NCBI RefSeq assembly: GCF_900103985.1
Contig: NZ_FNIE01000007.1
Location: forward strand, 1-64,000
DNA from: Actinacidiphila guanduensis
Lineage (GTDB): Bacteria > Actinomycetota > Actinomycetes > Streptomycetales > Streptomycetaceae
Length of the DNA: 64,000 bases
Direction of reading: 5' to 3'
Numbering within the stretch: position 1 is the stretch's first letter; every line of letters starts with the position of its first letter. The notes under the pieces were generated by a model. It was not told the DNA's origin and did not search any database. It saw nothing but the letters and a program-made list of their open reading frames with translations. Made by a program: the position numbers and the translations under genes. This document shows positions 37,873 through 46,621 of this stretch, one piece after another.

Positions 37873-39645
37873 ATGACTGCATCTCAGGACGTACCGCACC
37901 AGACCGCAACCGGCGCCGCGGAGCCGGCCGGCCCGCACGACAAGGACGCCGCCACCCGCTACCTGTGCGCGGGCGCGCGGCTGGACGAGAACTTCGCCCG
38001 CACCGTGGTGCGGGAACTGCGTCAGGAGCGGTTCCGCGCCACCGCGCCCTCCTACGGCGTGGACCTGGGCCGGGTGCTCGGCCACGCCGAGCAGGCGGTG
38101 CACCAGCTGCGCCGGCGCGACCTGCCGGTGGCCGCGGCGCTGCTGGCCTCGCTGTTGCTGCTGCCGGTGGGCACGGCCGTCTACTGGGTGGCCGGGCTCT
38201 TCCTGCTGCGCGGCGGCGCGCAGACCGGCACCGCCGCCACGCTGCGCTCGCGGCTGTCGGCGGACAGCGCGGCAGTGGTCGCCGGCCGCAAAGAGCCGTC
38301 CTTCCTGGTGCTCGCCCGCAACCTGGTGATCCAGGTCGTGGTGCTGGTGGTGGCCTGCCTGATCGGCTCGCACGTCCTGGACTGGCTCGGCCTGGGCTTC
38401 GTGGGCCAGTTCCTGCTCGGCCTGCTCCTGCTGGTGGGCGCGCCCTGGCTGGCCACGATGCAGCAACTGGACGCCGCCTGGCAGGTGCTGCGCGAGCAGC
38501 TCACCCCGGCCGCCTTCGCCGCGGACACCCGCCGGCCGGCGACGCCGCCGGCCGGGCTGCCGCAGTCGGCGGTCGGCGGCGACGCCAACCTCATCGTCTA
38601 CAGCGGCTACAACCCGTTCGTGGGCGCGGGCGACGAGGTCACCTCCTGGAACTTCGCCATGCGGCTGCGCCCCAAGGGCCAGCAGCCGGGCCAGGCCGCG
38701 GACACCCCGCCGCTGCCCTTCGGGCTGCCGGAGCTGGTGGAGCGGCTGGCGTCCGACCTTGACGGGCTGCGCAACGAGTCCTCGCCCGTCGCCGACCGCC
38801 TGCCCGGACTCGTCGTCACCGAGCGGGTGTTCATCAACGGCTCCGATCTGCAGAACAACCCCCTCTACGGCAAGGGGACGTTCTGGCCCGGCCACTCCAG
38901 CCCGCTGCCCGCCGAGTCCCGCCCCGCCGACACGCTGCCGCGCGAGCAGGTGGTCAGGGCCCGGGGCCTGGCCGACGGCCCGGTGCGGCACTGCCTGTGC
39001 GCGCAGATCCGCAGCTGGGGCTCCGACCTGGTGCTGTCGGTCTTCGTCCAGGTCACGGTGACCGGCTCCACGCTGTACGTGCAGGCGAACACCCTCGTGC
39101 TCACCCCGGTGCGGGAGGCCTACCGGCTCGGCGACTCGATCGCCCGCGCCCGCAGCGAGGAGGACGTGGTCCAGGCCTGGGCCGACGCCCTCATCCGCAG
39201 CCGCGGGGTGCTGCTCACCGCCCCCGCCGGGGCGATCTCCGAGCTGCGCACCGACAGCCGCATCCGCAGCCGCGAGCGCAAGCAGCGGCGGGCCATCGCC
39301 AACGATCGCCGCTACGACTTCGGCGCGAGCCTCAGCCTGCGCGAACTCGCCTCCTCGCATGCCTACCGCAACCTCTTCCAGCGCACCGACGTCACCCGCC
39401 TCGGCAAGCAGATCGAGCTCCAGGTGCTGCACACCCTCGCCGAATTCCTCGCCGAACACGGCCTGGACCTGGGCGAGTTGAACCAGCACCGGGAGGTCAT
39501 CCTGAACCACGGCATCATGATGACCGGCGGGGTGATGACCGGCAGCATCGCCGCCGGCACCGGCGCCTCGGCCACGATCGGCGGCTCCGGCGGGGCCACG
39601 AGCACGCAGAAGCCGGCGCAGCCCGGCGCGGGAGGCGGCGCGTGA
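37873..39645 (+). CDS. Unrecognised two-block membrane protein with C-terminal glycine-rich amyloid-like motif
   Basis: 590 residues from ATG 37873 with GGGGGGAC upstream. I do not recognise a family. Two hydrophobic blocks (~97-122 and ~150-200) divide a ~95-residue N-terminal cytoplasmic part from a ~390-residue C-terminal part. The latter has YSGYNPFVGAGDEVTSWNFAM and then a helical, Arg-rich region (RIRSRERKQRRAIANDRRYDF). The last ~45 residues contain NHGIMMTGGVMTGSIAAG and continue TGASATIGGSGG. A closely similar motif opens the next gene, which overlaps this one by 4 nt, so the two products probably act together. Confidence 0.7.
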   Translation: MTASQDVPHQTATGAAEPAGPHDKDAATRYLCAGARLDENFARTVVRELRQERFRATAPSYGVDLGRVLGHAEQAVHQLRRRDLPVAAALLASLLLLPVGTAVYWVAGLFLLRGGAQTGTAATLRSRLSADSAAVVAGRKEPSFLVLARNLVIQVVVLVVACLIGSHVLDWLGLGFVGQFLLGLLLLVGAPWLATMQQLDAAWQVLREQLTPAAFAADTRRPATPPAGLPQSAVGGDANLIVYSGYNPFVGAGDEVTSWNFAMRLRPKGQQPGQAADTPPLPFGLPELVERLASDLDGLRNESSPVADRLPGLVVTERVFINGSDLQNNPLYGKGTFWPGHSSPLPAESRPADTLPREQVVRARGLADGPVRHCLCAQIRSWGSDLVLSVFVQVTVTGSTLYVQANTLVLTPVREAYRLGDSIARARSEEDVVQAWADALIRSRGVLLTAPAGAISELRTDSRIRSRERKQRRAIANDRRYDFGASLSLRELASSHAYRNLFQRTDVTRLGKQIELQVLHTLAEFLAEHGLDLGELNQHREVILNHGIMMTGGVMTGSIAAGTGASATIGGSGGATSTQKPAQPGAGGGA

Positions 39646-40109
39646 GCGGCGGGGACGCGGACGACAGCGGGCAGCCGGGCGGGCGGGGTGCCCGCCCGGT
39701 GGGGCCGAACCCGCACGTCAACGAGGGCATCATCGTCACCGGGGGCCGGATCGAGCACTCCGCGGTGGCGGCTGGCCGGGGCGCCTCCGCCCGGCTGGAC
39801 GCCCGGCAGGTGGCCGAGCCGCTCTACGCCGAGGCCGTGCGGGCCATGCTCGCCGAGGTGCGGCGGCACCTGGACGCGATGGCGGACGAGGGCGCCCCCG
39901 TCACGCCCGAGCAGCGCACGGAGGCCATGGCCGAGGCGGACGCCATCGAGCAGGAGCTGCGGGCCGAGCCGGGCGACGACCCGGCGGCCGCCGGGCAGCG
40001 CCTGACCGGGCGGCTGCGGCGGCTGGGCGCCTTCGTCTCCGGCGCCACCGCGCTGCTGGGCCTGGTGCGCTCGGCGGAGGAGACCGTGCGGGCCGTCATC
40101 GGCCAGTGA
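39642..40109 (+). CDS. Small protein with N-terminal glycine-rich amyloid-like motif, partner of upstream gene
   Basis: 155 residues from GTG 39642, overlapping the upstream stop (GTGA). Residues ~24-50 read NEGIIVTGGRIEHSAVAAGR then GASARLD; about 14 of 25 positions match the C-terminal motif of the upstream protein with one gap. A helical, acidic middle (~55-115) is followed by a hydrophobic, Gly/Ala-rich C-terminus (GAFVSGATALLGLVRSAEET). Motif plus helices plus hydrophobic tail is a layout of many small actinobacterial proteins associated with signalling complexes. Function unknown. Confidence 0.7.
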   Translation: MSGGDADDSGQPGGRGARPVGPNPHVNEGIIVTGGRIEHSAVAAGRGASARLDARQVAEPLYAEAVRAMLAEVRRHLDAMADEGAPVTPEQRTEAMAEADAIEQELRAEPGDDPAAAGQRLTGRLRRLGAFVSGATALLGLVRSAEETVRAVIGQ

Positions 40110-40156
40110 GGGGCGCGCACCGGCGGTGAGGAAGGGCGCCGGCGGTCACGACACGA

Positions 40157-40200
40157 CGAACGCCCGCACCCGGCGCGTACACGCGGGGTGCGGGCGTTCG
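40157..40200. terminator. Bidirectional terminator between convergent small genes
   Basis: A perfect 15-bp stem (40157-40171 with 40186-40200); the 14-nt loop itself can form GCGT/ACGC. It lies between the plus-strand 155-residue gene and the minus-strand zinc-ribbon peptide gene. Confidence 0.75.
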
Positions 40201-40231
40201 TTCGTGTGTCTGCGGGGCGGATACGGGCCGG

Positions 40232-40423
40232 TCAGGCCGTCGCGTGCTCCACGACGAGGATGACGGCGAGAAGAGCCACCAGAGCGGCTATCAGGGTCGC
40301 GGGCGATATCCCGGACCAGCCGCCCTCCTGCTCCATGCGCGCGCGGGTGGCGCGGCACGTCGGGCAGCGGCCCTCGCTCACGGGGCCGGCACACTGCGCA
40401 CACACCAGTCGGTCGAACGTCAT
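40232..40423 (-). CDS. Small zinc-ribbon membrane protein
   Basis: 63 residues from ATG 40423, preceded by a strong GGAGGAGAG ribosome site. Two CxxC pairs (C8/C11 and C20/C23) form a predicted zinc ribbon in the cytoplasm. A single membrane helix (~42-60, PATLIAALVALLAVILVVEH) ends three residues from the C-terminus, so it is tail-anchored. It is divergent from ftsE. No family name is recognised and the function is unknown. Confidence 0.75.
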   Translation of the reverse strand: MTFDRLVCAQCAGPVSEGRCPTCRATRARMEQEGGWSGISPATLIAALVALLAVILVVEHATA

Positions 40424-40801
40424 CGCGCTCTCCTCCTCCGTCCGGTGAAACGCCCCCGGTGACGGAATCGTTCCCTCGGGCCGCTGGGCGTACTCCCCGC
40501 CCGGCCCACGGGCTCGCACCGATCCCGTTCCTTCCACTGTGCCAGGTTCTGGCCTGAAGAGCGCCCCGGGCCGCGAAACGGAGCCCGCGGCCCGGCGTCT
40601 TCACGCCATCGCGCTGCGTACCGGCCGTCGTCATGGTACGGGAGAGGCCAGTGACGGGTTTGCCCGCATGTGCCCTGTGGCCCGGGCCACCAACCCCGGA
40701 CGGCGACTGCGCACCCGCCGCCCGTTCGCGTAGTGTCGCCCCCACATCCCCTATCCGGCCCATCCGCAAACCTCCGCTCACCCCCAGACCCTGGTGCCAA
40801 C
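40424..40801. other. Intergenic region between the zinc-ribbon gene and ftsE
   Basis: 378 bp carrying the divergent promoters. TAGTGT near 40731-40736, about 65 nt before the ftsE GTG, is a possible -10 box. No gene, repeat or convincing operator is seen. Confidence 0.4.
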
Positions 40802-41491
40802 GTGATCCGATTCGACAGCGTCACCAAGACCTATCCCAAGCAGAACCGCCCCGCCCTGCGGGACGTCTCGCTGGAGATCGAGAAGGGGGAGTTCGTCTTC
40901 CTGGTGGGCTCGTCGGGCTCAGGGAAGTCGACCTTCCTGCGGCTGATCCTGCGCGAGGAGCGCACCGACACCGGCATGGTGCACGTGCTGGGCAAGGACC
41001 TCAGCCGGCTGTCCAACTGGAAGGTCCCCCACATGCGGCGCCAACTCGGCACCGTCTTCCAGGACTTCCGGCTGCTCCCCAACAAGACCGTCGCCGAGAA
41101 CGTGGCCTTCGCGCTCGAGGTGATCGGCAAGCCCCGCGGCACGATCCGCAAGACGGTCCCCGAGGTGCTCGACCTGGTCGGCCTGGCCGGCAAGGAGGAC
41201 CGCATGCCGGGCGAGCTGTCCGGTGGCGAGCAGCAGCGCGTCGCCATCGCGCGGGCCTTCGTCAACCGGCCGATGCTGCTGATCGCCGACGAGCCGACCG
41301 GAAACCTCGACCCCCAGACCTCCGTGGGCATCATGCGGCTGCTGGACCGCATCAACCGCACCGGCACCACCGTCGTGATGGCCACCCACGACCAGAACAT
41401 CGTCGACCAGATGCGCAAGCGCGTCATCGAACTCGAGAAGGGGCGGCTGGTCCGCGACCAGTCCCGCGGCGTCTACGGCTACCAGCACTAG
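40802..41491 (+). CDS. ftsE: Cell division ATP-binding protein FtsE
   Basis: 229 residues from GTG 40802, starting [22 protein letters not shown] ATPase: Walker [10 protein letters not shown] (36-44), signature [14 protein letters not shown], Walker [13 protein letters not shown] and H-loop THD. FtsEX forms a membrane complex that activates cell-wall hydrolases at division or growth sites. ftsX follows after 51 nt with its own ribosome site; smpB and tmRNA follow further on, a conserved actinobacterial arrangement. Confidence 0.97.
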   Translation: MIRFDSVTKTYPKQNRPALRDVSLEIEKGEFVFLVGSSGSGKSTFLRLILREERTDTGMVHVLGKDLSRLSNWKVPHMRRQLGTVFQDFRLLPNKTVAENVAFALEVIGKPRGTIRKTVPEVLDLVGLAGKEDRMPGELSGGEQQRVAIARAFVNRPMLLIADEPTGNLDPQTSVGIMRLLDRINRTGTTVVMATHDQNIVDQMRKRVIELEKGRLVRDQSRGVYGYQH

Positions 41492-41542
41492 CAGCCGGGT
41501 CCGCACGCACGCACTGCCCCTCCGGAAGGAACCCCGACCCCC

Positions 41543-42460
41543 ATGCGTGTCCAGTTCGTCCTGTCGGAGATCGGCGTCGGCCTCCGGCGCAACCTCACCA
41601 TGACCTTCGCCGTGGTCATCTCCGTGGCTCTCTCGCTCGCCCTCACCGGTGGCGCCCTGTTGGCAAACAAGCAGGTCAGCTCGATGAAGGGCTACTGGTA
41701 CGACAAGGTCGAGGTCACCATCTACATGTGCAACAAGGCGGACGCGGCGACCACGCCGAACTGCGCCAAGGGCGCGGTGACCGCCGACCAGAAGGCCCAG
41801 ATCCTCTCCGACCTGAAGAAGCTGCCGGTCGTGAAGAAGGTCTACTACGAGTCCGAGCAGGGCGCGTACAAGAACTACAAGGAGCAGTTCAAGGGCACCC
41901 CGCTGGTCAACTCCATCACCCCGGACCAGATGGAGCAGAACTACCGGGTCAAGCTGAAGGACCCCACCAAGTTCGCGGTCGTGGCCAGCGCCTTCAACGG
42001 GCGCCCGGGGGTGCAGTCCGTGGTGGACCAGCGCAAGGTGCTGCAGAACCTCTTCGACCTGCTCAACGGCATGACCAGGGTCGCGTACGTGGTGCTCGCC
42101 TTCATGCTGACCGTCGCCATGCTGCTGATCGTCAACACCGTCCGCGTCTCGGCGTTCAGCCGCCGCCGCGAGACCGGCATCATGCGGCTGGTGGGCGCCT
42201 CCAGCTTCTACATCCAGATGCCGTTCATCATGGAGGCCGCCTTCGCCGGCCTGGTCGGCGCCGGGCTCGCCTGCATCATGCTGCTCGGCGGCCGCTACTT
42301 CCTCATCGACAACGGCCTGGACCTGCAGGAGAAGATCCCGCTGGTGTCCTTCCTCGGCTGGGGCCCGGTGATCCAGGTGCTGCCGCTGGTGCTGCTCATC
42401 GGCGTGGCCATGCCGGCGCTGGCCGCCTTCGTCGCCCTGCGCCGCTACCTGAAGGTCTGA
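41543..42460 (+). CDS. ftsX: Cell division protein FtsX (permease-like)
   Basis: 305 residues from ATG 41543, with CCGGAAGGAA upstream. TM1 (~20-42) is followed by an extracellular domain (~45-170) that contains two cysteines (MCNKADAATTPNCAKG), and three further membrane helices in the C-terminal half including the FtsX core VNTVRVSAFSRRRETGIMRLVGAS. It transmits FtsE ATPase activity across the membrane to a peptidoglycan hydrolase partner. Confidence 0.96.
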   Translation: MRVQFVLSEIGVGLRRNLTMTFAVVISVALSLALTGGALLANKQVSSMKGYWYDKVEVTIYMCNKADAATTPNCAKGAVTADQKAQILSDLKKLPVVKKVYYESEQGAYKNYKEQFKGTPLVNSITPDQMEQNYRVKLKDPTKFAVVASAFNGRPGVQSVVDQRKVLQNLFDLLNGMTRVAYVVLAFMLTVAMLLIVNTVRVSAFSRRRETGIMRLVGASSFYIQMPFIMEAAFAGLVGAGLACIMLLGGRYFLIDNGLDLQEKIPLVSFLGWGPVIQVLPLVLLIGVAMPALAAFVALRRYLKV

Positions 42461-42597
42461 CCGCGGCGGACCGACGGGGGATCAGATCCGCGTCATCCGG
42501 CGGTCGCAGGGGTGTCAGCCGCAGGTCGCGGCCGCGTCACCGGGCGGCCGCGCGGGTGGGCCGCCGGCATCACCCCGTACGGATCACCTTTGTGTCC

Positions 42598-42603
42598 TAG
42601 ACT
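42598..42603 (+). promoter_or_regulatory. Putative -10 box of the S41 protease gene (leaderless)
   Basis: TAGACT ends 7 nt before the ATG at 42611; no ribosome-binding site is present, which suggests leaderless initiation. Confidence 0.4.
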
Positions 42604-42610
42604 TCCGGCC

Positions 42611-43849
42611 ATGTCCGGCCCGTCGATGTTCGGGATGCCCCGCCGCCTGCGCCGCGGGGCGACTTTGACGTTGGTGTTCAGCGCCGTACTGGCCAGCGGC
42701 GCGGCGGCAGGCAGCCTCACCGAACCCGCCGCGCAGACCCGCAAGGGCGGCCGCATCGAGGCCGCGCCGGTCGGGGACGCGCGCGAGGGCCCGGCGGGCG
42801 CCCCGGCGCCCAAGGACGGCACCGCGGCCGCGAGGACGCCCGCGCCCCCCTCCTCCAGGGCCATCGACACCGGGCGCATCGCCCGCGAGATCGAGCAGGG
42901 CACGGTGGGCCCGCAGGCCGTGCAGCGCCTGGTCAGCCGCAGCGGCGACCGCTGGTCGTCCTTCTACACCGCCCAGGAGTACGCCGGCCTGAAGCAGGCA
43001 CTCGACGGCACGTACGTCGGCACCGGCCTGTCCGTGCGCCGTATCGACGACGGCCGCATCCAGGTGGCCCGGGTCCAGCCCGGCAGCCCCGCCGCCGCGG
43101 CCGGACTGCGCAGCGGCGACATCCTGGCAACGATCGGCCGCACCCGGTGCACGGGCCTGGCAGTCACCCAGGTCGTCGCCGGCCTGCGCGGCCCGGGCGT
43201 ACCCGGCAGCCCTGTCACCCTCGGTGTGGAGCGCGGTACGAAGAGCTGGACGGTCGGCCTGCACCGGGCCACGCTGCCGACGGAGTCGGTGACCGTCACC
43301 CGGCACCGGGGCGCCCCGACGGTGATAGCGGTCGACGCCTTCACCAAGGGGGTCGCCGACCAGGTCCGCGCGGCCGCGGCCGGCTCGCCGCACGGGGTGC
43401 TGCTGGACCTGCGGGGCAACTCCGGCGGCCTGGTCGCCGAGGCCGTGGCCACCGCCTCGGTCTTCCTCGACGGCGGGCTCGTGGCCACCTACGACGTGCA
43501 CGGCCGGCAGCAGGCGCTGTACGCACGGCCCGGCGGGAACACCGAGGTGCCGCTGGTGGTGCTGGTCGACGGAGGCACGATGAGCGCGGCCGAGATGCTG
43601 TCGGGAGCGCTGCAGGACCGCGGCCGGGCGCTGATCATGGGGTCGCGCACCTTCGGCAAGGGCTCGGTCCAGATGCCCAGCACGCTGGCAGACGGATCGG
43701 TCGCCGAGCTGACCGTCGGCCACTACCGGCTGCCGGACGGCCGCAGCCTCGACGGCGTGGGCCTGACCCCCGACGTCCTGGTCCCCGCCGGCCACGACCC
43801 GGTCGCCGACAGCCGCGAGGTCTTCGCCGGCCTCGGCGCCCCTTCCTAG
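42611..43849 (+). CDS. S41 family C-terminal processing peptidase (CtpA-like), secreted
   Basis: 412 residues from ATG 42611. The signal peptide or anchor has Arg-rich MPRRLRRGAT followed by a hydrophobic stretch to ~34. A Pro/Ala linker, a PDZ domain (~125-215; GTYVGTGLSVRRIDDGRIQVARVQPGSPAAAAGLRSGD) and the S41 protease domain follow. The catalytic dyad is Ser325 (GGTMSAAEM) and Lys350 (TFGKGSVQ), 25 residues apart as in Tsp/Prc. Its place after ftsEX suggests processing of envelope or division proteins. It is 19 bp before smpB. Confidence 0.93.
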   Translation: MSGPSMFGMPRRLRRGATLTLVFSAVLASGAAAGSLTEPAAQTRKGGRIEAAPVGDAREGPAGAPAPKDGTAAARTPAPPSSRAIDTGRIAREIEQGTVGPQAVQRLVSRSGDRWSSFYTAQEYAGLKQALDGTYVGTGLSVRRIDDGRIQVARVQPGSPAAAAGLRSGDILATIGRTRCTGLAVTQVVAGLRGPGVPGSPVTLGVERGTKSWTVGLHRATLPTESVTVTRHRGAPTVIAVDAFTKGVADQVRAAAAGSPHGVLLDLRGNSGGLVAEAVATASVFLDGGLVATYDVHGRQQALYARPGGNTEVPLVVLVDGGTMSAAEMLSGALQDRGRALIMGSRTFGKGSVQMPSTLADGSVAELTVGHYRLPDGRSLDGVGLTPDVLVPAGHDPVADSREVFAGLGAPS

Positions 43850-43867
43850 TGGAACAATGGATCGGCT

Positions 43868-44347
43868 ATGGCTAAAGACACGGGTCGCAAGATGATCGCG
43901 CAGAACAAGAAGGCGCGGCACGATTACCACATCCTCGACACCTACGAGGCGGGGCTGGTGCTGACCGGCACCGAGGTGAAGTCGCTGCGCCTGGGCCGCG
44001 CGTCGCTCGTCGACGGCTTCGCCCAGCTCGACGGCGGGGAGGCGTACCTCCACAACATCCACATCCCCGAGTACACCCAGGGCACCTGGACCAACCACGC
44101 GGCCCGCCGCAAGCGCAAGCTGCTGCTGCACCGGGCCGAGATCGACAAGCTGGACCAGAAGTCCCAGGAGAGCGGCCACACCGTGGTCCCGCTCGCGCTG
44201 TACTTCAAGGACGGCCGGGTGAAGGTCGAGATCGCGCTGGCCAAGGGCAAGAAGGAGTACGACAAGCGGCAGACGCTGCGGGAGAAGCAGGACCGGCGCG
44301 AGGCCGACCGCGCCATGTCCGCCGCCCGCCGCAAGCAGCGCGGCTGA
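43868..44347 (+). CDS. smpB: SsrA-binding protein SmpB
   Basis: 159 residues from ATG 43868. It binds tmRNA and places it in the A site of stalled ribosomes. Family signatures: [27 protein letters not shown] near the start, [17 protein letters not shown]-like region [13 protein letters not shown], and a basic C-terminal tail ([22 protein letters not shown]) that enters the mRNA channel. Its RNA partner ssrA is encoded 128 bp downstream on the same strand. Confidence 0.98.
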   Translation: MAKDTGRKMIAQNKKARHDYHILDTYEAGLVLTGTEVKSLRLGRASLVDGFAQLDGGEAYLHNIHIPEYTQGTWTNHAARRKRKLLLHRAEIDKLDQKSQESGHTVVPLALYFKDGRVKVEIALAKGKKEYDKRQTLREKQDRREADRAMSAARRKQRG

Positions 44348-44396
44348 GCCGCCCGCGCGGGCGCCGCTCCGCCCGCCGCACCCGGCGGGAATACGG

Positions 44397-44426
44397 TGGC
44401 CCCCGCGGGCGCTGATCCCTTACGAT
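44397..44426 (+). promoter_or_regulatory. Putative ssrA promoter
   Basis: TGGCCC (44397-44402), 18 nt, TACGAT (44421-44426), about 50 nt upstream of the mature tmRNA 5' end, which is made by RNase P. The -35 is weak. Confidence 0.35.
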
Positions 44427-44475
44427 GGTCACAGCACCGCGGGTTCGCCCGGCGTGCACCTTGAAAACACCACAT

Positions 44476-44859
44476 GGGGATGATCGGTTTCGACTGGGGA
44501 TGTCGAAGCAGGGGAAGCGAGCCGAGGAAGCGGCAATGATCTCGTTAACCATATGCCGAAACCAATAATCGCCAATTCCAAGCGCGATTCCTCCGCCTTC
44601 GCTCTCGCTGCCTGATTAGCAGCTAGCGAAGACTCCGCGGAGTGTCAGCCCGGGGCTGTTCCCGACCCGGATCCTGGCATCAGCTAGGGAACTCAACCGC
44701 CGCGCCCGGCCACGGGGCGCAGCGGGAAACCTCACAGTGGCTGGGCCCGTCGGCGGCTTGTCCGCGTGACCGCCGGGGCCGAGAAAAGCACAGCGGACTG
44801 CGCTCGGAGAAGCCCTGGTTCCGCACCACAGGACGCGGGTTCGATTCCCGCCATCTCCA
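44476..44859 (+). ncRNA. ssrA: Transfer-messenger RNA (tmRNA)
   Basis: About 384 nt. The 5' end GGGGAUG pairs with CAUCUCC near the 3' end to form the tRNA-like acceptor stem; the T-arm GGTTCGATTCC is at ~44839-44849 and the CCA is not encoded. The tag frame runs from gcc 44571 to the stop tga 44613-44615 and encodes ANSKRDSSAFALAA, a typical actinobacterial degradation tag ending ALAA. It rescues stalled ribosomes together with the adjacent smpB product. Confidence 0.96.
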
Positions 44860-44869
44860 CGAATGCGAT

Positions 44870-44921
44870 AGGCGAGGTGTGCCCACGGACTGCGTGGGCC
44901 GCCTCGCCTTCGTCGTTTTTT
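44870..44921 (+). terminator. Intrinsic terminator of ssrA
   Basis: Outer stem AGGCGAGG with CCTCGCCT and inner stem GCCCACG with CGTGGGC around a 5-nt loop; a run of six T (44916-44921) follows after ttcgtcg. Confidence 0.88.
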
Positions 44922-44985
44922 GCGCGGCTGCGCCGCGCTGGGCGGGGGGCTCCCGCCCACCCGCACCCCCCGGCACAACCCTCCC

Positions 44986-45048
44986 CGCTCAAGGGCACCC
45001 TTCTGCGGGCGGGCACGGTGCTGGCCTGTACAAGGGTGCCCTTGAGCG
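44986..45048. repeat. 17-bp perfect inverted repeat with internal direct repeat, downstream of ssrA
   Basis: Arms 44986-45002 and 45032-45048 are perfectly complementary over 17 bp with a 29-nt loop. A direct repeat gggcacggtgctg occurs at 45011-45023 (in the loop) and at 45052-45064. The 393-bp region 44860-45252 has no gene. The structure is not an obvious terminator because no T-run follows and ssrA already has one. Confidence 0.75.
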
Positions 45049-45149
45049 CTGGGGCACGGTGCTGTTCCCGTGCTGTGGTGCGCTTGTGGAGGGTGCCGGG
45101 GTGGACCCCTGCGGCGGGGAGCCGCCCTCACAGGAGAGAAGCCGCGCTC

Positions 45150-45176
45150 GTGAGTGAAGGGTTGCGCTTGGTTCAC
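45150..45176 (-). promoter_or_regulatory. Possible GlnR site upstream of narK
   Basis: Read on the minus strand: GTGAA-n6-GCAAC-n6-CTCAC, with the 11-bp periodicity of the GlnR box (gTnAC-n6-GaAAC). The match is partial. It lies ~35-60 bp upstream of a possible -10 TAGGTT (45210-45215) for narK. Confidence 0.35.
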
Positions 45177-45252
45177 GGGTGGGGGTCCCGCGGCGAAATG
45201 AAAGCTTCCTAGGTTCGGGTCCGATGTCGGGCGGAGCCAGGAGGCGGACGCG

Positions 45253-46605
45253 ATGGGCCGGTGGATCGAGCGGTGGGAACCCGAGGACGAGAGCTTCTGG
45301 AACGAGGGCGGCGGGCGCCGGGTCGCGGCCCGCAACCTCGCCTTCTCCGTGCTGAGCGAGCACATCGGCTTCTCGGTGTGGAGCCTGTGGTCGGTGATGG
45401 TGCTGTTCATGGGCCCGGCCTACGGGCTCGACGCGGCTGACAAGTTCTTCCTCGTCGCCATGCCGACCCTGGTCGGCGGCCTGCTCCGGGTCCCCTACAC
45501 CTTCGCCGTCGCCCTCTTCGGCGGCCGCAACTGGACCGTGGTCAGCGCGCTGCTGCTCCTGGTGCCCACCGTCACCGCCGCCTTCGTCGTCAAACCGGGC
45601 GTCTCCTACGGGGAGTTGATGGTGGTCGCCGCGCTCACCGGCGTCGGCGGCGGCAACTTCGCCTCCTCGATGACGAACATCAACGCCTTCTACCCGCTGC
45701 GCGAGAAGGGCTGGGCGCTGGGCCTGAACGCCGGCGGCGGCAACGTCGGGGTGGCCGCGATCCAGCTCGTCGGCCTGCTGGTCATCGGCACCGCGGGCGC
45801 CGCCCACCCGCGGCTGGTGCTCGCCGTCTACATCCCCCTGATCGTGGTGGCCGCCGTGCTCGCCGCGCTGTTCATGGACAACCTCGCCCCGGTGCGCAAC
45901 GACACCGGGGCCGCCGTGGACGCCGCGCGCGACCCGCACACCTGGATCATGGCGCTGCTGTACGTCGGCACCTTCGGCTCGTTCATCGGCTACAGCTTCG
46001 CCTTCGGGCTGGTGCTGCAGAACCAGTTCGGCCGCACCCCGCTGCAGGCCGCCGACCTGACCTTCATCGGGCCGCTGCTCGGCTCGATGGCCCGCCCGGT
46101 CGGCGGGCGGCTGGCCGACCGGTTCGGCGGCGGCCGGATCACCTGGTGGAACTTCCTGGCGATGGCGGCGGCCACCGGCGTGGTCGTCGCGGCCTCGCAG
46201 GCGAAGTCGCTGGCCGCCTTCCTCGTCGGCTTCATCGCGCTGTTCGCGCTGAGCGGGCTCGGCAACGGGTCGTCGTACAAGATGATCCCCGGCATCTTCC
46301 AGCGCAAGGCCGAGGCGCGGGGGCTGACCGGCGAGGCCGCCGCGGCCCACGGGCGGCGGCTGTCGGGCGCGTCCATGGGGCTGATCGGCGCGGTCGGGGC
46401 GCTCGGCGGCGTCGCGATCAACCTCGCCTTCCGCGAGGCGTTCCTGCACGGCGGCAGCGGCACCCCCGCGTTCGTCGCCTTCCTCGCCTTCTACGCGGTG
46501 TGCTTCGCGGTCACCTGGGCCGTATACCTGCGGCCCGCCGTACGGACGGCGGCCGCGACGGGGATGGCCGCCACCACGGCGGCTACCGCCTACGCGGAGG
46601 TCTGA
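45253..46605 (+). CDS. narK: Nitrate/nitrite transporter NarK (MFS)
   Basis: 450 residues from ATG 45253, with CAGGAGGC upstream. MFS protein with ~12 membrane helices. The two nitrate-porter signatures are present: GVGGGNFASSMTNINAFYP and LGLNAGGGNVGVAAIQL; a second-half motif reads SGLGNGSSYKMIPGIF. It exchanges or imports nitrate/nitrite. The downstream gene encodes a NnaR-type regulator, the same pairing as in Streptomyces coelicolor and mycobacteria. Confidence 0.93.
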   Translation: MGRWIERWEPEDESFWNEGGGRRVAARNLAFSVLSEHIGFSVWSLWSVMVLFMGPAYGLDAADKFFLVAMPTLVGGLLRVPYTFAVALFGGRNWTVVSALLLLVPTVTAAFVVKPGVSYGELMVVAALTGVGGGNFASSMTNINAFYPLREKGWALGLNAGGGNVGVAAIQLVGLLVIGTAGAAHPRLVLAVYIPLIVVAAVLAALFMDNLAPVRNDTGAAVDAARDPHTWIMALLYVGTFGSFIGYSFAFGLVLQNQFGRTPLQAADLTFIGPLLGSMARPVGGRLADRFGGGRITWWNFLAMAAATGVVVAASQAKSLAAFLVGFIALFALSGLGNGSSYKMIPGIFQRKAEARGLTGEAAAAHGRRLSGASMGLIGAVGALGGVAINLAFREAFLHGGSGTPAFVAFLAFYAVCFAVTWAVYLRPAVRTAAATGMAATTAATAYAEV

Positions 46606-46621
46606 GCCGGGCCCGGCGCGC

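Noticed and set aside
44860..45252. Integrated element at the ssrA 3' end.
   Set aside because: No integrase, no duplicated ssrA 3' end and a normal terminator directly after the gene; only an unexplained inverted repeat is present.
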